The notes: a model not told the origin generated them from the letters alone. 64,000 nucleotides of DNA from Shewanella pealeana ATCC 700345 (GCF_000018285.1 NC_009901.1:4277001-4341000), one strand, 5' to 3'; positions 8,870 through 19,047 are shown, numbered from the stretch's first letter. Numbers and translations are program-made.

Positions 8870-9117
8870 TGCCTTATGAGTCTTTAACCCAGTTACCTAG
8901 CGACACTTTTGACAACCTAGTTAAAGAGTATCTGATTAGCCAAGTCGAAGATGGCAGTTTTTCTGGCGATGGTGAACACAGCATGGATAGGGCCATGATT
9001 CAGTGTAAGACTGCACTCAAGCAAGGCCTTTTAGTGGTTGAATATAATGAAGAAGAGGAATCTATCGGTATTAGACGTAAAGAAGATATCGTCTCTCAAG
9101 AGAGTGCTTACGATTAA
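8863..9117 (+). CDS. yheU: YheU family protein
   Basis: An 84-residue acidic protein starting MLVPYESLTQLPSDTFDNLV, the typical YheU start. It overlaps yheT by 7 bases, as in other gammaproteobacteria, and GGAAAC precedes its ATG. It is slightly longer than the E. coli protein because of an acidic C-terminal tail. The function is unknown. Confidence 0.87.
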   Translation: MLVPYESLTQLPSDTFDNLVKEYLISQVEDGSFSGDGEHSMDRAMIQCKTALKQGLLVVEYNEEEESIGIRRKEDIVSQESAYD

Positions 9118-9247
9118 ATTGACCTAAGCTAAGCGAGTCCGTATAACTGAAGATACTGAATCGCAATCTGCTTACCAAAGTCACTATCGTTAGCTTTTTT
9201 GGCTAGTGTACAGGTGATAGTTAACTCTCTATATTTTGGATAAAAAA

Positions 9248-10135
9248 ATGTCAGCGAAACATCCTATTATTGCAGTAACTGGCTCCTCTGGTGCAGGCAC
9301 AACGACCACAACAACGGCATTCAACCATATCTTTAGGCAACTAGGTATCAATGCAGCCATTGTTGAAGGCGATAGCTTTCATCACTTCACCCGACCTGAA
9401 ATGGCGGTGATGATCCGTAAAGAGAAGACCGAGAATCGTAATATTAGCTACTTTGGCCCAGAAGCTAATGACTTTAACCGTCTTGAGCAGTGCTTTAGTG
9501 ATTACAGTAATACAGGGCAGGGGGAGACTCGCGCCTACTTACATACCTTCGATGAAGCAGTTCCCTTCAATCAGATGCCTGGTACTTTTACCCAGTGGCA
9601 TCCACTGCCTGAAAATACCGATATGCTTTATTACGAGGGGCTTCATGGAGGTGTTGTTACCGATGACTGTGATGTTGCCCAGCATGTCGACCTGCTCATA
9701 GGCATGGTACCTATCGTCAACCTTGAGTGGATCCAGAAGATTATTCGTGACACCTCAGAGCGAGGACATAGTCGTGAGAAGGTGATGGACTCTATTGTGC
9801 GTAGTATGGATGACTATATTAACCATATGACGCCACAGTTCTCCCGCACCCATATTAATTTTCAGCGTGTCCCCACGGTAGATACCTCTAATCCATTTAG
9901 CGCCAAGAGCATTCCAACTTCAGATGAAAGCTTTGTGGTGATCCGTTTTCGTGGCATGAAAAATGTCGACTTTCCCTATTACCTAAAAATGATCCAAGGA
10001 TCATTCATGTCACGCATGCATACCTTGGTGGTCCCCGGTGGCAAGATGTCCCTAGCCATGGAGCTTATTCTAACTCCCCTGGTAAAAGACTTGATGGATA
10101 AGCGGCTAGAGCTAATTTCTGAAGATGGTGAGTAA
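9248..10135 (+). CDS. prkB: Phosphoribulokinase-like P-loop kinase PrkB
   Basis: A 295-residue protein almost colinear with the E. coli phosphoribulokinase-like PrkB. The P-loop is GSSGAGTTTTT near the start, then VEGDSFHHFTRPEM, YFGPEANDF, the YEGLHGGVV Walker-B-like stretch and HVDLLIGMVPIVNLEWIQK. No RuBisCO is nearby and the natural role in these heterotrophs is unclear. The start is ATG 9248 (MSAKHP, as in E. coli), with GGA a few bases upstream; a TTG 12 bases earlier is less likely. It lies between yheU and the crp region as in E. coli. Confidence 0.9.
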   Translation: MSAKHPIIAVTGSSGAGTTTTTTAFNHIFRQLGINAAIVEGDSFHHFTRPEMAVMIRKEKTENRNISYFGPEANDFNRLEQCFSDYSNTGQGETRAYLHTFDEAVPFNQMPGTFTQWHPLPENTDMLYYEGLHGGVVTDDCDVAQHVDLLIGMVPIVNLEWIQKIIRDTSERGHSREKVMDSIVRSMDDYINHMTPQFSRTHINFQRVPTVDTSNPFSAKSIPTSDESFVVIRFRGMKNVDFPYYLKMIQGSFMSRMHTLVVPGGKMSLAMELILTPLVKDLMDKRLELISEDGE

Positions 10136-10265
10136 CTTTCGCTAAGCTTATTAAGATTAGTTTAAGCCTGATTATGTAGACTGCTGCTTATCGGGATTTC
10201 AGGCGAAAGAACGATAAGTTAGCATTCCCTTGGAGGTAAATTCCCCCATCTTGATCTGTTTACCT

Positions 10266-10800
10266 TCTTGGGATTGCTAGCTGACCTTATCTTATAAATA
10301 TCTTCAAAAAACAAATCCATAAATAACCAACATAGTAAATTCTACATCCATGCTTGATCCGTTTACCTTCTTGGGATTGCTAGCTGACCTTATCTTATAA
10401 ATATCTTCAAAAAACAAATCCATAAATAACCAACATAGTAAATTCTACATCCATGCTTGATCCGTTTACCTTCTTGGGATTGCTGACTGACCTCTCCTTA
10501 AAATACTCACGAAAAGCAAATTCTACCTTCACGCTTGATCTGTTTTTCTGCTTGGGATTGCTGACTGACCTTATCTTATAAACTCCCTTAAAAAGCAAAT
10601 TCTACCTTCATGCTTGATCTGTTTATCTGCTTGAGATTGCTAGCTGACCTTATCTAGACCTCACCTTTTTTGTAAAAATACAAAAAGTAAATTCCACCTT
10701 CACGCTTGATCCGTTGTTCTTCTTGGGATTGCTAGCTGACCTCTCCTTACCTTAGTTCTATCATCGAAAACAAATTCCACCTTCATGCTTGCTCTGCTGC
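10266..10800. repeat. Degenerate tandem repeat array
   Basis: Six units around the core TTGGGATTGCTAGCTGACC (cores at about 10268, 10371, 10474, 10552, 10631 and 10723), joined by AAATTCTACMTYCATGCTTGAT-like segments. The first two units are 103 bases and nearly identical; later ones are about 78-92 bases and more diverged. A 63-codon open frame on the minus strand is a by-product of the repeat and is not called as a gene. The stretch 10136-10265 has only the weak start of the same pattern. Confidence 0.85.
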
Positions 10801-10817
10801 TCTTTGCGTTTTTCAAA

Positions 10818-10846
10818 CACAAAAAAAGCCCCTATTTAGGAGCTTT
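10818..10846 (-). terminator. Terminator of the Sel1/TPR gene
   Basis: AAAGCCCCTA / TAGGAGCTTT stem (10825-10834 with 10837-10846, one mismatch). On the minus strand it is followed by a T-run. Confidence 0.75.
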
Positions 10847-10869
10847 CTATTCATGGGAGCTAATAATAA

Positions 10870-11652
10870 CTAATTGTCGGTTAGCGGCAAGACTTCACGG
10901 TAAGGTTCGTAATTTTGATAAGTCTTAAGGCGCTGCTTGAACTCTGCTGTTTTACTTTGATCTTTACTAAGGTTAAGTGCCTTAATCGCCTTCTGCTGAG
11001 TCGAGATAGCTGCGTTGAAATCACCAATTTCGGCATAAGCGGCAGCAAGGTTATCTAAGTTAGTTGGGTCTTGCTCATCTGATTCTAGCAATGCTAAGGA
11101 TAACTCTAGCGCTTTATTACCGTTACGATATTGTGCTTCTGGACAGGTCGCTAAAATCCAAGCCACATTGCCTAAAGAGATCATATCGCCCACGGCGTTA
11201 AACTGTTCGACCGCCTTGCCACAATTTCGCTCAATGCCTTGGCCGCCAGCGGCATAAATAAAACCGAGTCTAAAATTAGCCCACTTATTTCCCTGTTTGC
11301 TTAACTCGCTATACCACTGCTCGGCAGTCGCAATATCTCGCTCGATGAGACTACCTTCAAATGCCAAATCGGCAATAGTCTGCTGCGCTTTGGCATGTCC
11401 AAGCTCGGCAGCGTCTGTGAGCCACTGCAGCCCCAAGTCTCTGTCTTGTGCGACAAAACGACCAGATAAGTACATTAAACCCAACAGATACTGTGCATCT
11501 TCATCACCCTGGGTCGCTTTAAGTTGAATATGTGCGAGGCGGCTTGCTTCTTCGGCGCCTTTAGGTTGTGGGATCGAGAATGCACTAGCTCCACTGCTGA
11601 CAGCTAAACACAAGACCACAACAGTATTTAAAATCCAAGGTCTACAATTCAC
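10870..11652 (-). CDS. Exported Sel1-like/TPR repeat protein
   Basis: A 260-residue protein with an N-terminal signal peptide (hydrophobic 10-24, cleavage near ASA-FS), so periplasmic. After it come Sel1-type repeats (DEDAQYLLGLMYLSGR, GHAKAQQTIADLAFEGS, KWANFRLGFIYAAGG) and then a TPR-like part (LDNLAAAYAEIGDFNAAIS). Such repeats mediate protein-protein contacts; no partner is suggested by the neighbours. A Fur-box-like sequence about 130 bases upstream hints at iron control. The gene stands alone with its own terminator. Confidence 0.75.
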   Translation of the reverse strand: MNCRPWILNTVVVLCLAVSSGASAFSIPQPKGAEEASRLAHIQLKATQGDEDAQYLLGLMYLSGRFVAQDRDLGLQWLTDAAELGHAKAQQTIADLAFEGSLIERDIATAEQWYSELSKQGNKWANFRLGFIYAAGGQGIERNCGKAVEQFNAVGDMISLGNVAWILATCPEAQYRNGNKALELSLALLESDEQDPTNLDNLAAAYAEIGDFNAAISTQQKAIKALNLSKDQSKTAEFKQRLKTYQNYEPYREVLPLTDN

Positions 11653-11783
11653 GACGCTCTCCTACAACTCATAAAAATGACTGAAAACATGAACAATCGC
11701 CATCAGCCTCTTTAATATTATTCTGCCTCAAGTTAGCCAGAAATAAGCTTGAATGTCGAGTGTAAATACCACATTATTAGTAA

Positions 11784-11798
11784 TGAGAATTGTTTTCA
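11784..11798. promoter_or_regulatory. Fur-box-like palindrome
   Basis: TGAGAATTGTTTTCA fits the 7-1-7 Fur pattern TGATAATnATTATCA at 11 of 14 defined positions, with both outer TGA/TCA arms intact. It lies about 130 bases before the Sel1/TPR gene and about 310 before crp. Binding is an inference. Confidence 0.4.
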
Positions 11799-11890
11799 TT
11801 GGTAACAACCCGCTGTTTAGCGCATAAAATACACACAGAAATCTTGCCCAGCATTCATACAAGGGAATGAGATTGTAACAAGATGTGATA

Positions 11891-11923
11891 TAAGCCTAAT
11901 TGTTAACTCAACAATTAGGCTTA
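11891..11923. promoter_or_regulatory. Perfect 14-bp hairpin upstream of crp
   Basis: TAAGCCTAATTGTT and its exact complement are separated by the loop AACTC. There is no T-run after it, so it is not a classical terminator. It sits about 180 bases before the crp start. The rest of 11653-12105 is AT-rich and must include the crp promoter. Confidence 0.6.
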
Positions 11924-12105
11924 GCTGCGGATTCAGTTGACATATATTGCTAATGTATCAGAATACGTATATCTAAATGGCTAGGCGGCTTTGAACGGGT
12001 AAGTCCAAACTAAGACTTCTATCAAGGTTTTAATAGCTTAATTGACGTAAGATGCTTAATTAGCATACTCTTACTTTATAATGTAATCAGCCGAGGAACA
12101 TAGGC

Positions 12106-12741
12106 ATGGCTCTGATTGGAAAGCCAAAACCAGATCCAACTTTGGAATGGTTTTTATCACACTGTCACATTCATAAATATCCAGCCAAAAGTACTTTGAT
12201 CCACGCTGGTGAAGATTCAGATACACTTTACTACATAGTAAAAGGCTCTGTTGCTGTCTTGATTAAAGACGAAGAAGGTAAAGAGATGATTCTTTCTTAC
12301 CTTAACCAAGGCGACTTTATCGGTGAGCTAGGTTTATTTGAAGAGCAAGCAGAACGTACTGCATGGGTTCGTGCTAAGCAAGCTTGTGAAATTGCTGAAA
12401 TCTCTTACAAGAAGTTCAAGCAGCTAATTCAGGTTAACCCAGAAATCTTGATGAAGCTTTCATCACAGATGGCTTACCGCCTACACAGCACAAGCCAGAA
12501 AGTAGGTGATCTTGCTTTCCTTGACGTTGCTGGAAGAATTGCACAAACATTGCTTCACCTTGCAAAGCAGCCAGATGCAATGACGCATCCAGATGGCATG
12601 CAGATCAAGATCACTCGTCAAGAGATTGGCCAAATCGTTGGTTGTTCTCGTGAGACAGTAGGTCGTATCTTGAAAATGCTTGAAGAACAAAACCTTATCC
12701 AAGCGCATGGCAAAACTATTGTGGTTTACGGAACACGATAA
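12106..12741 (+). CDS. crp: cAMP receptor protein
   Basis: Global transcription regulator, 211 residues, very close to E. coli CRP. The N-terminal cyclic-nucleotide domain keeps the phosphate-binding cassette [18 protein letters not shown] with the key Glu and Arg. The dimer helix ([20 protein letters not shown]) follows. The C-terminal helix-turn-helix contains [20 protein letters not shown], with the same recognition-helix residues as E. coli, so the DNA target is expected to be TGTGA-N6-TCACA. In Shewanella Crp also controls anaerobic respiration genes. AGGA precedes the ATG, and a strong terminator follows. Confidence 0.97.
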   Translation: MALIGKPKPDPTLEWFLSHCHIHKYPAKSTLIHAGEDSDTLYYIVKGSVAVLIKDEEGKEMILSYLNQGDFIGELGLFEEQAERTAWVRAKQACEIAEISYKKFKQLIQVNPEILMKLSSQMAYRLHSTSQKVGDLAFLDVAGRIAQTLLHLAKQPDAMTHPDGMQIKITRQEIGQIVGCSRETVGRILKMLEEQNLIQAHGKTIVVYGTR

Positions 12742-12780
12742 GCCAGTATTAAGCTCGGTTTAAGACAGCTTCTATAAAGT

Positions 12781-12810
12781 GGCCTGAGATTATCTCAGGC
12801 CATTTTTTTT
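12781..12810 (+). terminator. Rho-independent terminator of crp
   Basis: Perfect 9-bp stem GGCCTGAGA / TCTCAGGCC with loop TTA, then A and eight T. Confidence 0.95.
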
Positions 12811-12821
12811 AGGAGTTCTGT

Positions 12822-13157
12822 GTGAAACTAGCATTATATCTATGCCTTATGGCTGCGATGCTACACTTGCCTGCTGCGGTCGCTAATCAAAAAGTTGAAG
12901 TTCAGCACTATGAAGCGCAGACTTTAGTCAAAAGCGGTCAAATACTCTCCCTTGACCTCACTCTTAGCAGTATTCAAGCCATGTGTCATGGCAAGCTCAT
13001 TGATGCTCACTTATATCAACACCATGGCAAGTGGCGCTATGAAGTACAAATTCGTACTCTAAAAGGCCAACTCGTTGAACTAATACTCGACGCCAGCACT
13101 GGCCAACTTGCCAAACCCACTCAGCTTCCAGCCAGCTGTAACGCCGAACAAGTTTAA
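12822..13157 (+). CDS. Small exported PepSY-like protein
   Basis: A 111-residue protein with a signal peptide (cleavage near AVAN). The mature part (LDLTLSSIQAMCHGKLIDAHL, KWRYEVQIRTLKGQLVELIL, DASTGQL) has the beta-alpha-beta layout and DASTGQL end typical of PepSY domains. It lies directly before a response regulator and a sensor kinase, an arrangement seen for periplasmic PepSY modulators or targets of PhoPQ/QseBC-like systems. A role in sensing is inferred from position only. Confidence 0.7.
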   Translation: MKLALYLCLMAAMLHLPAAVANQKVEVQHYEAQTLVKSGQILSLDLTLSSIQAMCHGKLIDAHLYQHHGKWRYEVQIRTLKGQLVELILDASTGQLAKPTQLPASCNAEQV

Positions 13158-13266
13158 TAATGACTTAAGAATCAAATCTAATTGCACTGGTGTGGCACTT
13201 TTGGGTTAACATGAACTAACTCTGTAAAACGCCTTCCACTCTACTAGGCATCATTGAGAGCACCCT

Positions 13267-13941
13267 ATGAAATTACTTCTTGTTGAAGACAACACCTTAT
13301 TAGTCGAAGAGCTAGTGAAACAGCTTAAACAGGCTGGTTATGTTACTGACAGCACAGATAAAGTCAGTGAAGCAGATTATCTAATCAAAGAAACCAACTA
13401 CGACTGCGTCATTCTCGATATTGGCCTACCAGACGGTAATGGCCTAGAACTGCTTGAAAGCTGGCGTGAGCAAGGTATCCATACCCCTGTGATTATGCTG
13501 ACCGCACGCAGCCAGTGGCATGAAAAAGTCGAAGGGTTTAACTCGGGCGCAGACGATTATCTAGGTAAGCCATTCCATACCCAAGAGTTGCTGGTTCGCA
13601 TTCAGGCTCTTATTCAGCGTGCGCACGGCAAGGCTAACACCCCTAACAAGCAGCTCACCTATGCAGGCGTAGCTCTCGATGAGGGGCAGCAATCGGTAAC
13701 AGTTGGCGAGCAAACGTTTGAGCTTACGGCCATGGAGTTTAGGTTACTCAAGATCTTCCTGATGTCTCCTAAAAAGCTCCTGTCTAAGGCACAACTGACT
13801 GACAAGCTTTATCAGTTTGACGATGAAAAAGAGAGTAATGTGGTTGAAGTTTACGTGACCCACTTACGTAAGAAGCTTGGCAAAACCGCCATCGAAACTC
13901 GTCGTGGCCAAGGGTATATCTTTCACGGCCTAACCCAATGA
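13267..13941 (+). CDS. OmpR/PhoP-family response regulator
   Basis: A 224-residue two-component regulator. The receiver domain has acidic residues near 8-9, phospho-acceptor Asp51 (VILDIGLPDG), Thr79 (MLTAR) and Lys101 (LGKPF). The C-terminal winged helix (about 128-222) includes LTAMEFRLLKIFL and the recognition part VVEVYVTHLRKKLG with the terminal RGQGYIF. It overlaps the kinase gene by four bases, so the two form a cognate pair. The stimulus and regulon are unknown; PhoP/QseB-like is the closest description. Confidence 0.92.
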   Translation: MKLLLVEDNTLLVEELVKQLKQAGYVTDSTDKVSEADYLIKETNYDCVILDIGLPDGNGLELLESWREQGIHTPVIMLTARSQWHEKVEGFNSGADDYLGKPFHTQELLVRIQALIQRAHGKANTPNKQLTYAGVALDEGQQSVTVGEQTFELTAMEFRLLKIFLMSPKKLLSKAQLTDKLYQFDDEKESNVVEVYVTHLRKKLGKTAIETRRGQGYIFHGLTQ

Positions 13942-15263
13942 TATCAATCCGCACCAAACTAAGCCTGTGGTTAACAGGCTTAGTGGTGATCTCCACTGCG
14001 GTGGGGATCATCTTTTTCGAGTCTATGCTACGCCAAGCTTTCCACGACTCGATCATCGCCAGATTACAAGAAGATCTGCAGCAAGTCTTGCTCGCCACTC
14101 ACCTAGAAGATAGCACCTTTAGCATAGATGAAAGCCAACTTTCCAGCTTCTATCGTCCTGTTTATTCAGGGCGTTACTATCAACTAGACCTACCTGAACA
14201 AGAATTAAGATCGCGCTCACTATGGGATCAACGCCTCGAGGTGGTGGATCTAGAGAAAGGTGAAACCCGAGCTTGGCAGACTAAAGGGCCGCAAAACCAC
14301 GATATTCAGCTGCTCTCTATCGGCCTGAGATCTGATACGTCTGGCCTTAACGCCACTCTTACGGTTGCGCAAGATCTGAGTATCGGACGCAAAGTTTTCT
14401 CCGAGGTCTATGGCACTAAACTCATCGTAAATCTGGCCATGTTACTGGCGATGATCACAGGTATATTCTTAGTTCTACGCCAATCGTTTAAACCTGTTCA
14501 TCAGATGAAGGACACCTTGGCTAAATTGCGAGAAGGCGAAATATCCTCTTTTGACCTCAACTCTATTCCCTTAGAGCTGCAGCCTTTAGCCAAAAACTAC
14601 AATGAGCTACTCGCCTACTCCAGCAAGCAGATTGAACGCAGCCGCAATAATTTGGGTAACTTAAGCCATGGCCTAAAGACACCGTTAGCTGTGATGCAGC
14701 AACAGGTAGAAGCTCTGTATTTAAAAGAGCCCGAATCCGCCGAGGCGCTACAAAAACAACTCAATTTGGTGCATAAGATGATTGAGCGAAAACTGGCTGC
14801 GGCGCGGATCACCGGCGACATGCTACCTGCAGCGCAGATGCAACTGCCAAAAGATATCGAAGACTTAGCCCAAACCTTAGACAAGGTTCATCGCACCAAA
14901 TCGATTCACTGTCGCTTCGATATTCCAAGCGCCATCACTCGGCTCCCTATGCATCGTGAAGACGGCATGGAGCTATTGGGTAACCTACTCGATAACGCTT
15001 ATAAGTGGGCCAGTTCAGAAATTCGAGTCTGCATTAGCAACCATGAACAGCAGTTAAAATTGACCATAGAAGATGATGGTCCAGGGGTTGAAACCGAGCA
15101 ATTAGCCCAACTAACCCACAGAGGCAAACGTCTCGATGAAGCCACCATGGGCCATGGCTTAGGTTTGTCGATCGTTAAAGATATTGCCGAACAGTACAAG
15201 ATTGAACTTAAGTTTGAGCACAGTCAGAGTCTACCAGGTCTAAAAGTGACGTTATTGTTCTAA
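13938..15263 (+). CDS. Membrane sensor histidine kinase
   Basis: A 441-residue inner-membrane kinase paired with the regulator before it. Membrane segments lie at about 8-30 and 162-181, bounding a periplasmic sensor of about 130 residues. Then come a HAMP-like linker, the dimerisation helix with His244 (NLSHGLKTPLA) and the ATPase domain with N box (ELLGNLLDNAYKWA), G1 (EDDGPGV) and G2 (GHGLGLSIV). The SHGLKTPLA H-box is typical of PhoQ-like kinases. The start overlaps the regulator stop (ATGA). Confidence 0.92.
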   Translation: MISIRTKLSLWLTGLVVISTAVGIIFFESMLRQAFHDSIIARLQEDLQQVLLATHLEDSTFSIDESQLSSFYRPVYSGRYYQLDLPEQELRSRSLWDQRLEVVDLEKGETRAWQTKGPQNHDIQLLSIGLRSDTSGLNATLTVAQDLSIGRKVFSEVYGTKLIVNLAMLLAMITGIFLVLRQSFKPVHQMKDTLAKLREGEISSFDLNSIPLELQPLAKNYNELLAYSSKQIERSRNNLGNLSHGLKTPLAVMQQQVEALYLKEPESAEALQKQLNLVHKMIERKLAAARITGDMLPAAQMQLPKDIEDLAQTLDKVHRTKSIHCRFDIPSAITRLPMHREDGMELLGNLLDNAYKWASSEIRVCISNHEQQLKLTIEDDGPGVETEQLAQLTHRGKRLDEATMGHGLGLSIVKDIAEQYKIELKFEHSQSLPGLKVTLLF

Positions 15264-15288
15264 TCTTTATCCATAATGAGCAGCCAAT

Positions 15289-15317
15289 AAAAAAACCGGA
15301 CTCTGTCCGGCTTTTTT
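15289..15317. terminator. Bidirectional terminator, kinase gene / DUF1338 gene
   Basis: CCGGAC (15296-15301) / GTCCGG (15305-15310) with A-run before and T-run after, placed between convergent genes. Confidence 0.9.
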
Positions 15318-15334
15318 GTCTCTATCCGTAGATA

Positions 15335-16135
15335 CTAGCCATTGACGTTAGTACTTTCGAAGATCTTGTCAGCAGAGGCCGCCACAAAGCCTGTGTAAAG
15401 CTCTCCATCCGCTTTAGGATAGCGCAATGCAAACTCATAAAAACAGCTAGGGATGTTAATCACAGCGTCTGAGAAGCTAACTGAGATCTTATCAGCCATA
15501 GTTGATGACTGCTCGAGTAACACCTCAGGTGTGCCCTTCACTTCACCGCCAGATGCATTCAACACAAAGCCTGCCGCTTTTAAGGCATGGTTCACTTCAA
15601 AAATAGTGTCATAGTCGGCTAGGTGATTAATCGACACCGTAAAGTGGTTAGCTCGATAGCCAAAAGCTGCGACCCAAGCAGCGTACTCACTCTCAGCTAA
15701 TAAGGCCTCATAGGTCTTAGTGTCTAACTCCCAGTGACGACCAGAATACAAGAAATCGTCGGCAGTGGTTGCAGCAGTATCAATCTGCTCAATCAATCCC
15801 TTAACGGTTGATTGCAGTTCATCACTAAACTCTTCGACTAATAGCTCAGAGATAAACACTTTAGGCTGTGTACTGTCAGGGTGCTCAAAATGTTTAGCAT
15901 TTAGCTTCTTAGCTTCAAACTTGTAGTCACCACAGGCAACATAGCCGATCGACTCAAAATGCTTAGCTAATACTTCAAGGTTAACCTTGGCAATATTAAA
16001 GGTTCTAAGTGCGATATGGTCATTGATAATCGCACTGCCTTTCGACAGCAGCTGGTGAACCTTAGCTGCCGATGGCGTCATTTCGATATAGTCTTGCCAA
16101 AGTGCTTCAAATAGCGTGTTTACATTCGTGTGCAT
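15335..16135 (-). CDS. DUF1338 (HglS-like) putative non-heme iron dioxygenase
   Basis: A 266-residue short-form DUF1338 protein. The long form includes HglS/YdcJ, a 2-oxoadipate dioxygenase/decarboxylase of lysine breakdown with two His and one Glu as iron ligands. Matching candidates here are His40 (DHIALRTF), His164 (RANHFTVSIN) and Glu234 (FYEFALRY), so the metal site looks intact. It lies just downstream of astD on the same strand but behind a terminator and a MITE-like element, so it is probably transcribed separately. A link to amino-acid catabolism is inferred. Confidence 0.75.
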   Translation of the reverse strand: MHTNVNTLFEALWQDYIEMTPSAAKVHQLLSKGSAIINDHIALRTFNIAKVNLEVLAKHFESIGYVACGDYKFEAKKLNAKHFEHPDSTQPKVFISELLVEEFSDELQSTVKGLIEQIDTAATTADDFLYSGRHWELDTKTYEALLAESEYAAWVAAFGYRANHFTVSINHLADYDTIFEVNHALKAAGFVLNASGGEVKGTPEVLLEQSSTMADKISVSFSDAVINIPSCFYEFALRYPKADGELYTGFVAASADKIFESTNVNG

Positions 16136-16241
16136 TATTCACTCCTTTACGCCAGCGTGTTTACCTGCTTATTTATTTATCTATTTAGGTCACGCGGCTG
16201 TACACGTTTTAGGGATACTGCTTGCTTGTTTTGTCGTAATA

Positions 16242-16507
16242 ATACCAATCAGTATAAGAAGTTGATCTACTCAGAGCGTTTTTTGGCAAACTAATTCAAG
16301 GCGAATAGCTGTAAGAATGGCTCTTCCCTTGTTAAGCTGTTCAACGCTGAAGTAGGCAGCCAAAAACGCTCCAGAATGGCGAGTTTTAGCGGCTCTGATA
16401 CTGCGTTAACGAGCTTAACCGTAGAACAACTATGCTCTTCACTCGTTGCCTTGTCTCAGTGCCGCTAAACTATCGCTGAGCGACCAAATCTTTATACTGA
16501 TTGGTAT
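16242..16507. mobile_element. MITE-like element with 16-bp terminal inverted repeats
   Basis: ATACCAATCAGTATAA at 16242-16257 is repeated inverted at 16492-16507. The 266 bases carry no gene and contain further imperfect inverted segments (GGCAAACTAATTC, GAGCTTAACCG). Size, terminal repeats and intergenic site suit a miniature non-autonomous element. No target duplication is clear. Confidence 0.6.
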
Positions 16508-16541
16508 AAACAAAAGGGAAGCGCCCCGAGCGCTTCCCTTT
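16506..16541 (-). terminator. Rho-independent terminator of the ast genes
   Basis: Perfect 12-bp stem AAAGGGAAGCGC (16513-16524) / GCGCTTCCCTTT (16530-16541) followed on the minus strand by TTTTGTTTAT. Confidence 0.92.
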
Positions 16542-16557
16542 CGATTTGTGCCTAAGG

Positions 16558-18021
<1,464 letters not shown>

Positions 18022-18027
18022 CTATTC

Positions 18028-19047
18028 CTACATTGGCAAGACGCGGATCTGATCACCCTCTGCGACCATTAGGCCCTCTGCAGTTTGGGGATCTAAGATC
18101 ACGTCGTCACTGTCGTCGACTACAGCTAAGTTGACAGCTGTAGCACGGTAATTAGCTAATTGGGTATTTGAAACTATGTAGCTTGTAGCATCGCTTGGCG
18201 TCTCACCGATAGTGACTGTGAGCAAACGACTCTCACGCACGGAACGAATATCATGAAGCTGACACTCGACCGTTGGGCCTGCATCGAAAATATCGACATA
18301 ACCACGACACCTAAAGCCTTCAGCTTGCAGCAGGTTAAGTGCTGGGCGAGTATTAGCGTGCACTTCACCAATCACTTTCTGCGCTTCTTTAGGCAATAGA
18401 CATACATAGACTGCATTTTTGGGCATCATCTCTGCCATAAATGCTTTTTGACTCAGTCCTGATAGGTAATCAGCCTGAACAAAATCGATACCTAAGAAGT
18501 GCTCCTGTAACCAACCATAGAATGGCGAATTGCCCTCTGCATCGCTTTCACCACGCATCTCGGCAATGACTGTGTCACCGAATCGCTCAGCGTGTTGCGC
18601 CAGAAACAGGAATCGGCTTCTTGAGAGCATGCGACCATTATTATTCTTACGATAACTACTGCGTAAAAACAGGGTGCAAAGCTCAGCGGCTCCGGTGTAA
18701 TCGTGGCAAAGGGTTAAGGTTTCAACCTCATTACGGACACCAATCTGCTCAGAGTGGTAAACTTCTGTACCGAGTCGATAATGGTAAAAAGCATCTTCCA
18801 TACCTACTGCGGCCTCAAGACCGCACGTACCGACAACTTCACCAGTTTCAGTATCTTCAAGCACCATCAAATAGCCTTCATCGAAAGGCTTATCGATCTG
18901 CTTGGTAAATGAAGCTTCGACTCGAGCAATTTTGCTTCTGAGTAGATCGGCATTCACTGGCAGGGATGTGAACCCATGTCCCGACTCTTCTGCAATTTGA
19001 TATAGGGCATCGAAGTCAGTCGATCGGATTGGACGTATAACTAGCAT
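18028..19047 (-). CDS. astA: Arginine N-succinyltransferase
   Basis: First step of the pathway: succinyl-CoA plus arginine to N2-succinylarginine. 339 residues, the usual AstA length, beginning MLVIRPIRSTDFDALYQIAE (GNAT-like N-terminal part). Conserved stretches include VGTCGLEA, LFLRSSYRKNNNGRMLSRSRFLF and MPKNAVYVCLLPKEA. AGGAG lies upstream of the ATG. It is followed after nine bases by astD and preceded at 135 bases by argD/astC, the order common in Shewanella. Confidence 0.95.
   Translation of the reverse strand: MLVIRPIRSTDFDALYQIAEESGHGFTSLPVNADLLRSKIARVEASFTKQIDKPFDEGYLMVLEDTETGEVVGTCGLEAAVGMEDAFYHYRLGTEVYHSEQIGVRNEVETLTLCHDYTGAAELCTLFLRSSYRKNNNGRMLSRSRFLFLAQHAERFGDTVIAEMRGESDAEGNSPFYGWLQEHFLGIDFVQADYLSGLSQKAFMAEMMPKNAVYVCLLPKEAQKVIGEVHANTRPALNLLQAEGFRCRGYVDIFDAGPTVECQLHDIRSVRESRLLTVTIGETPSDATSYIVSNTQLANYRATAVNLAVVDDSDDVILDPQTAEGLMVAEGDQIRVLPM

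Noticed and set aside
10407-10598. 63-codon open frame on the minus strand with repeated SNPK-type peptide
   Set aside because: It lies wholly within the tandem repeat array, has no ribosome-binding site, and its peptide repeat simply mirrors the DNA repeat.
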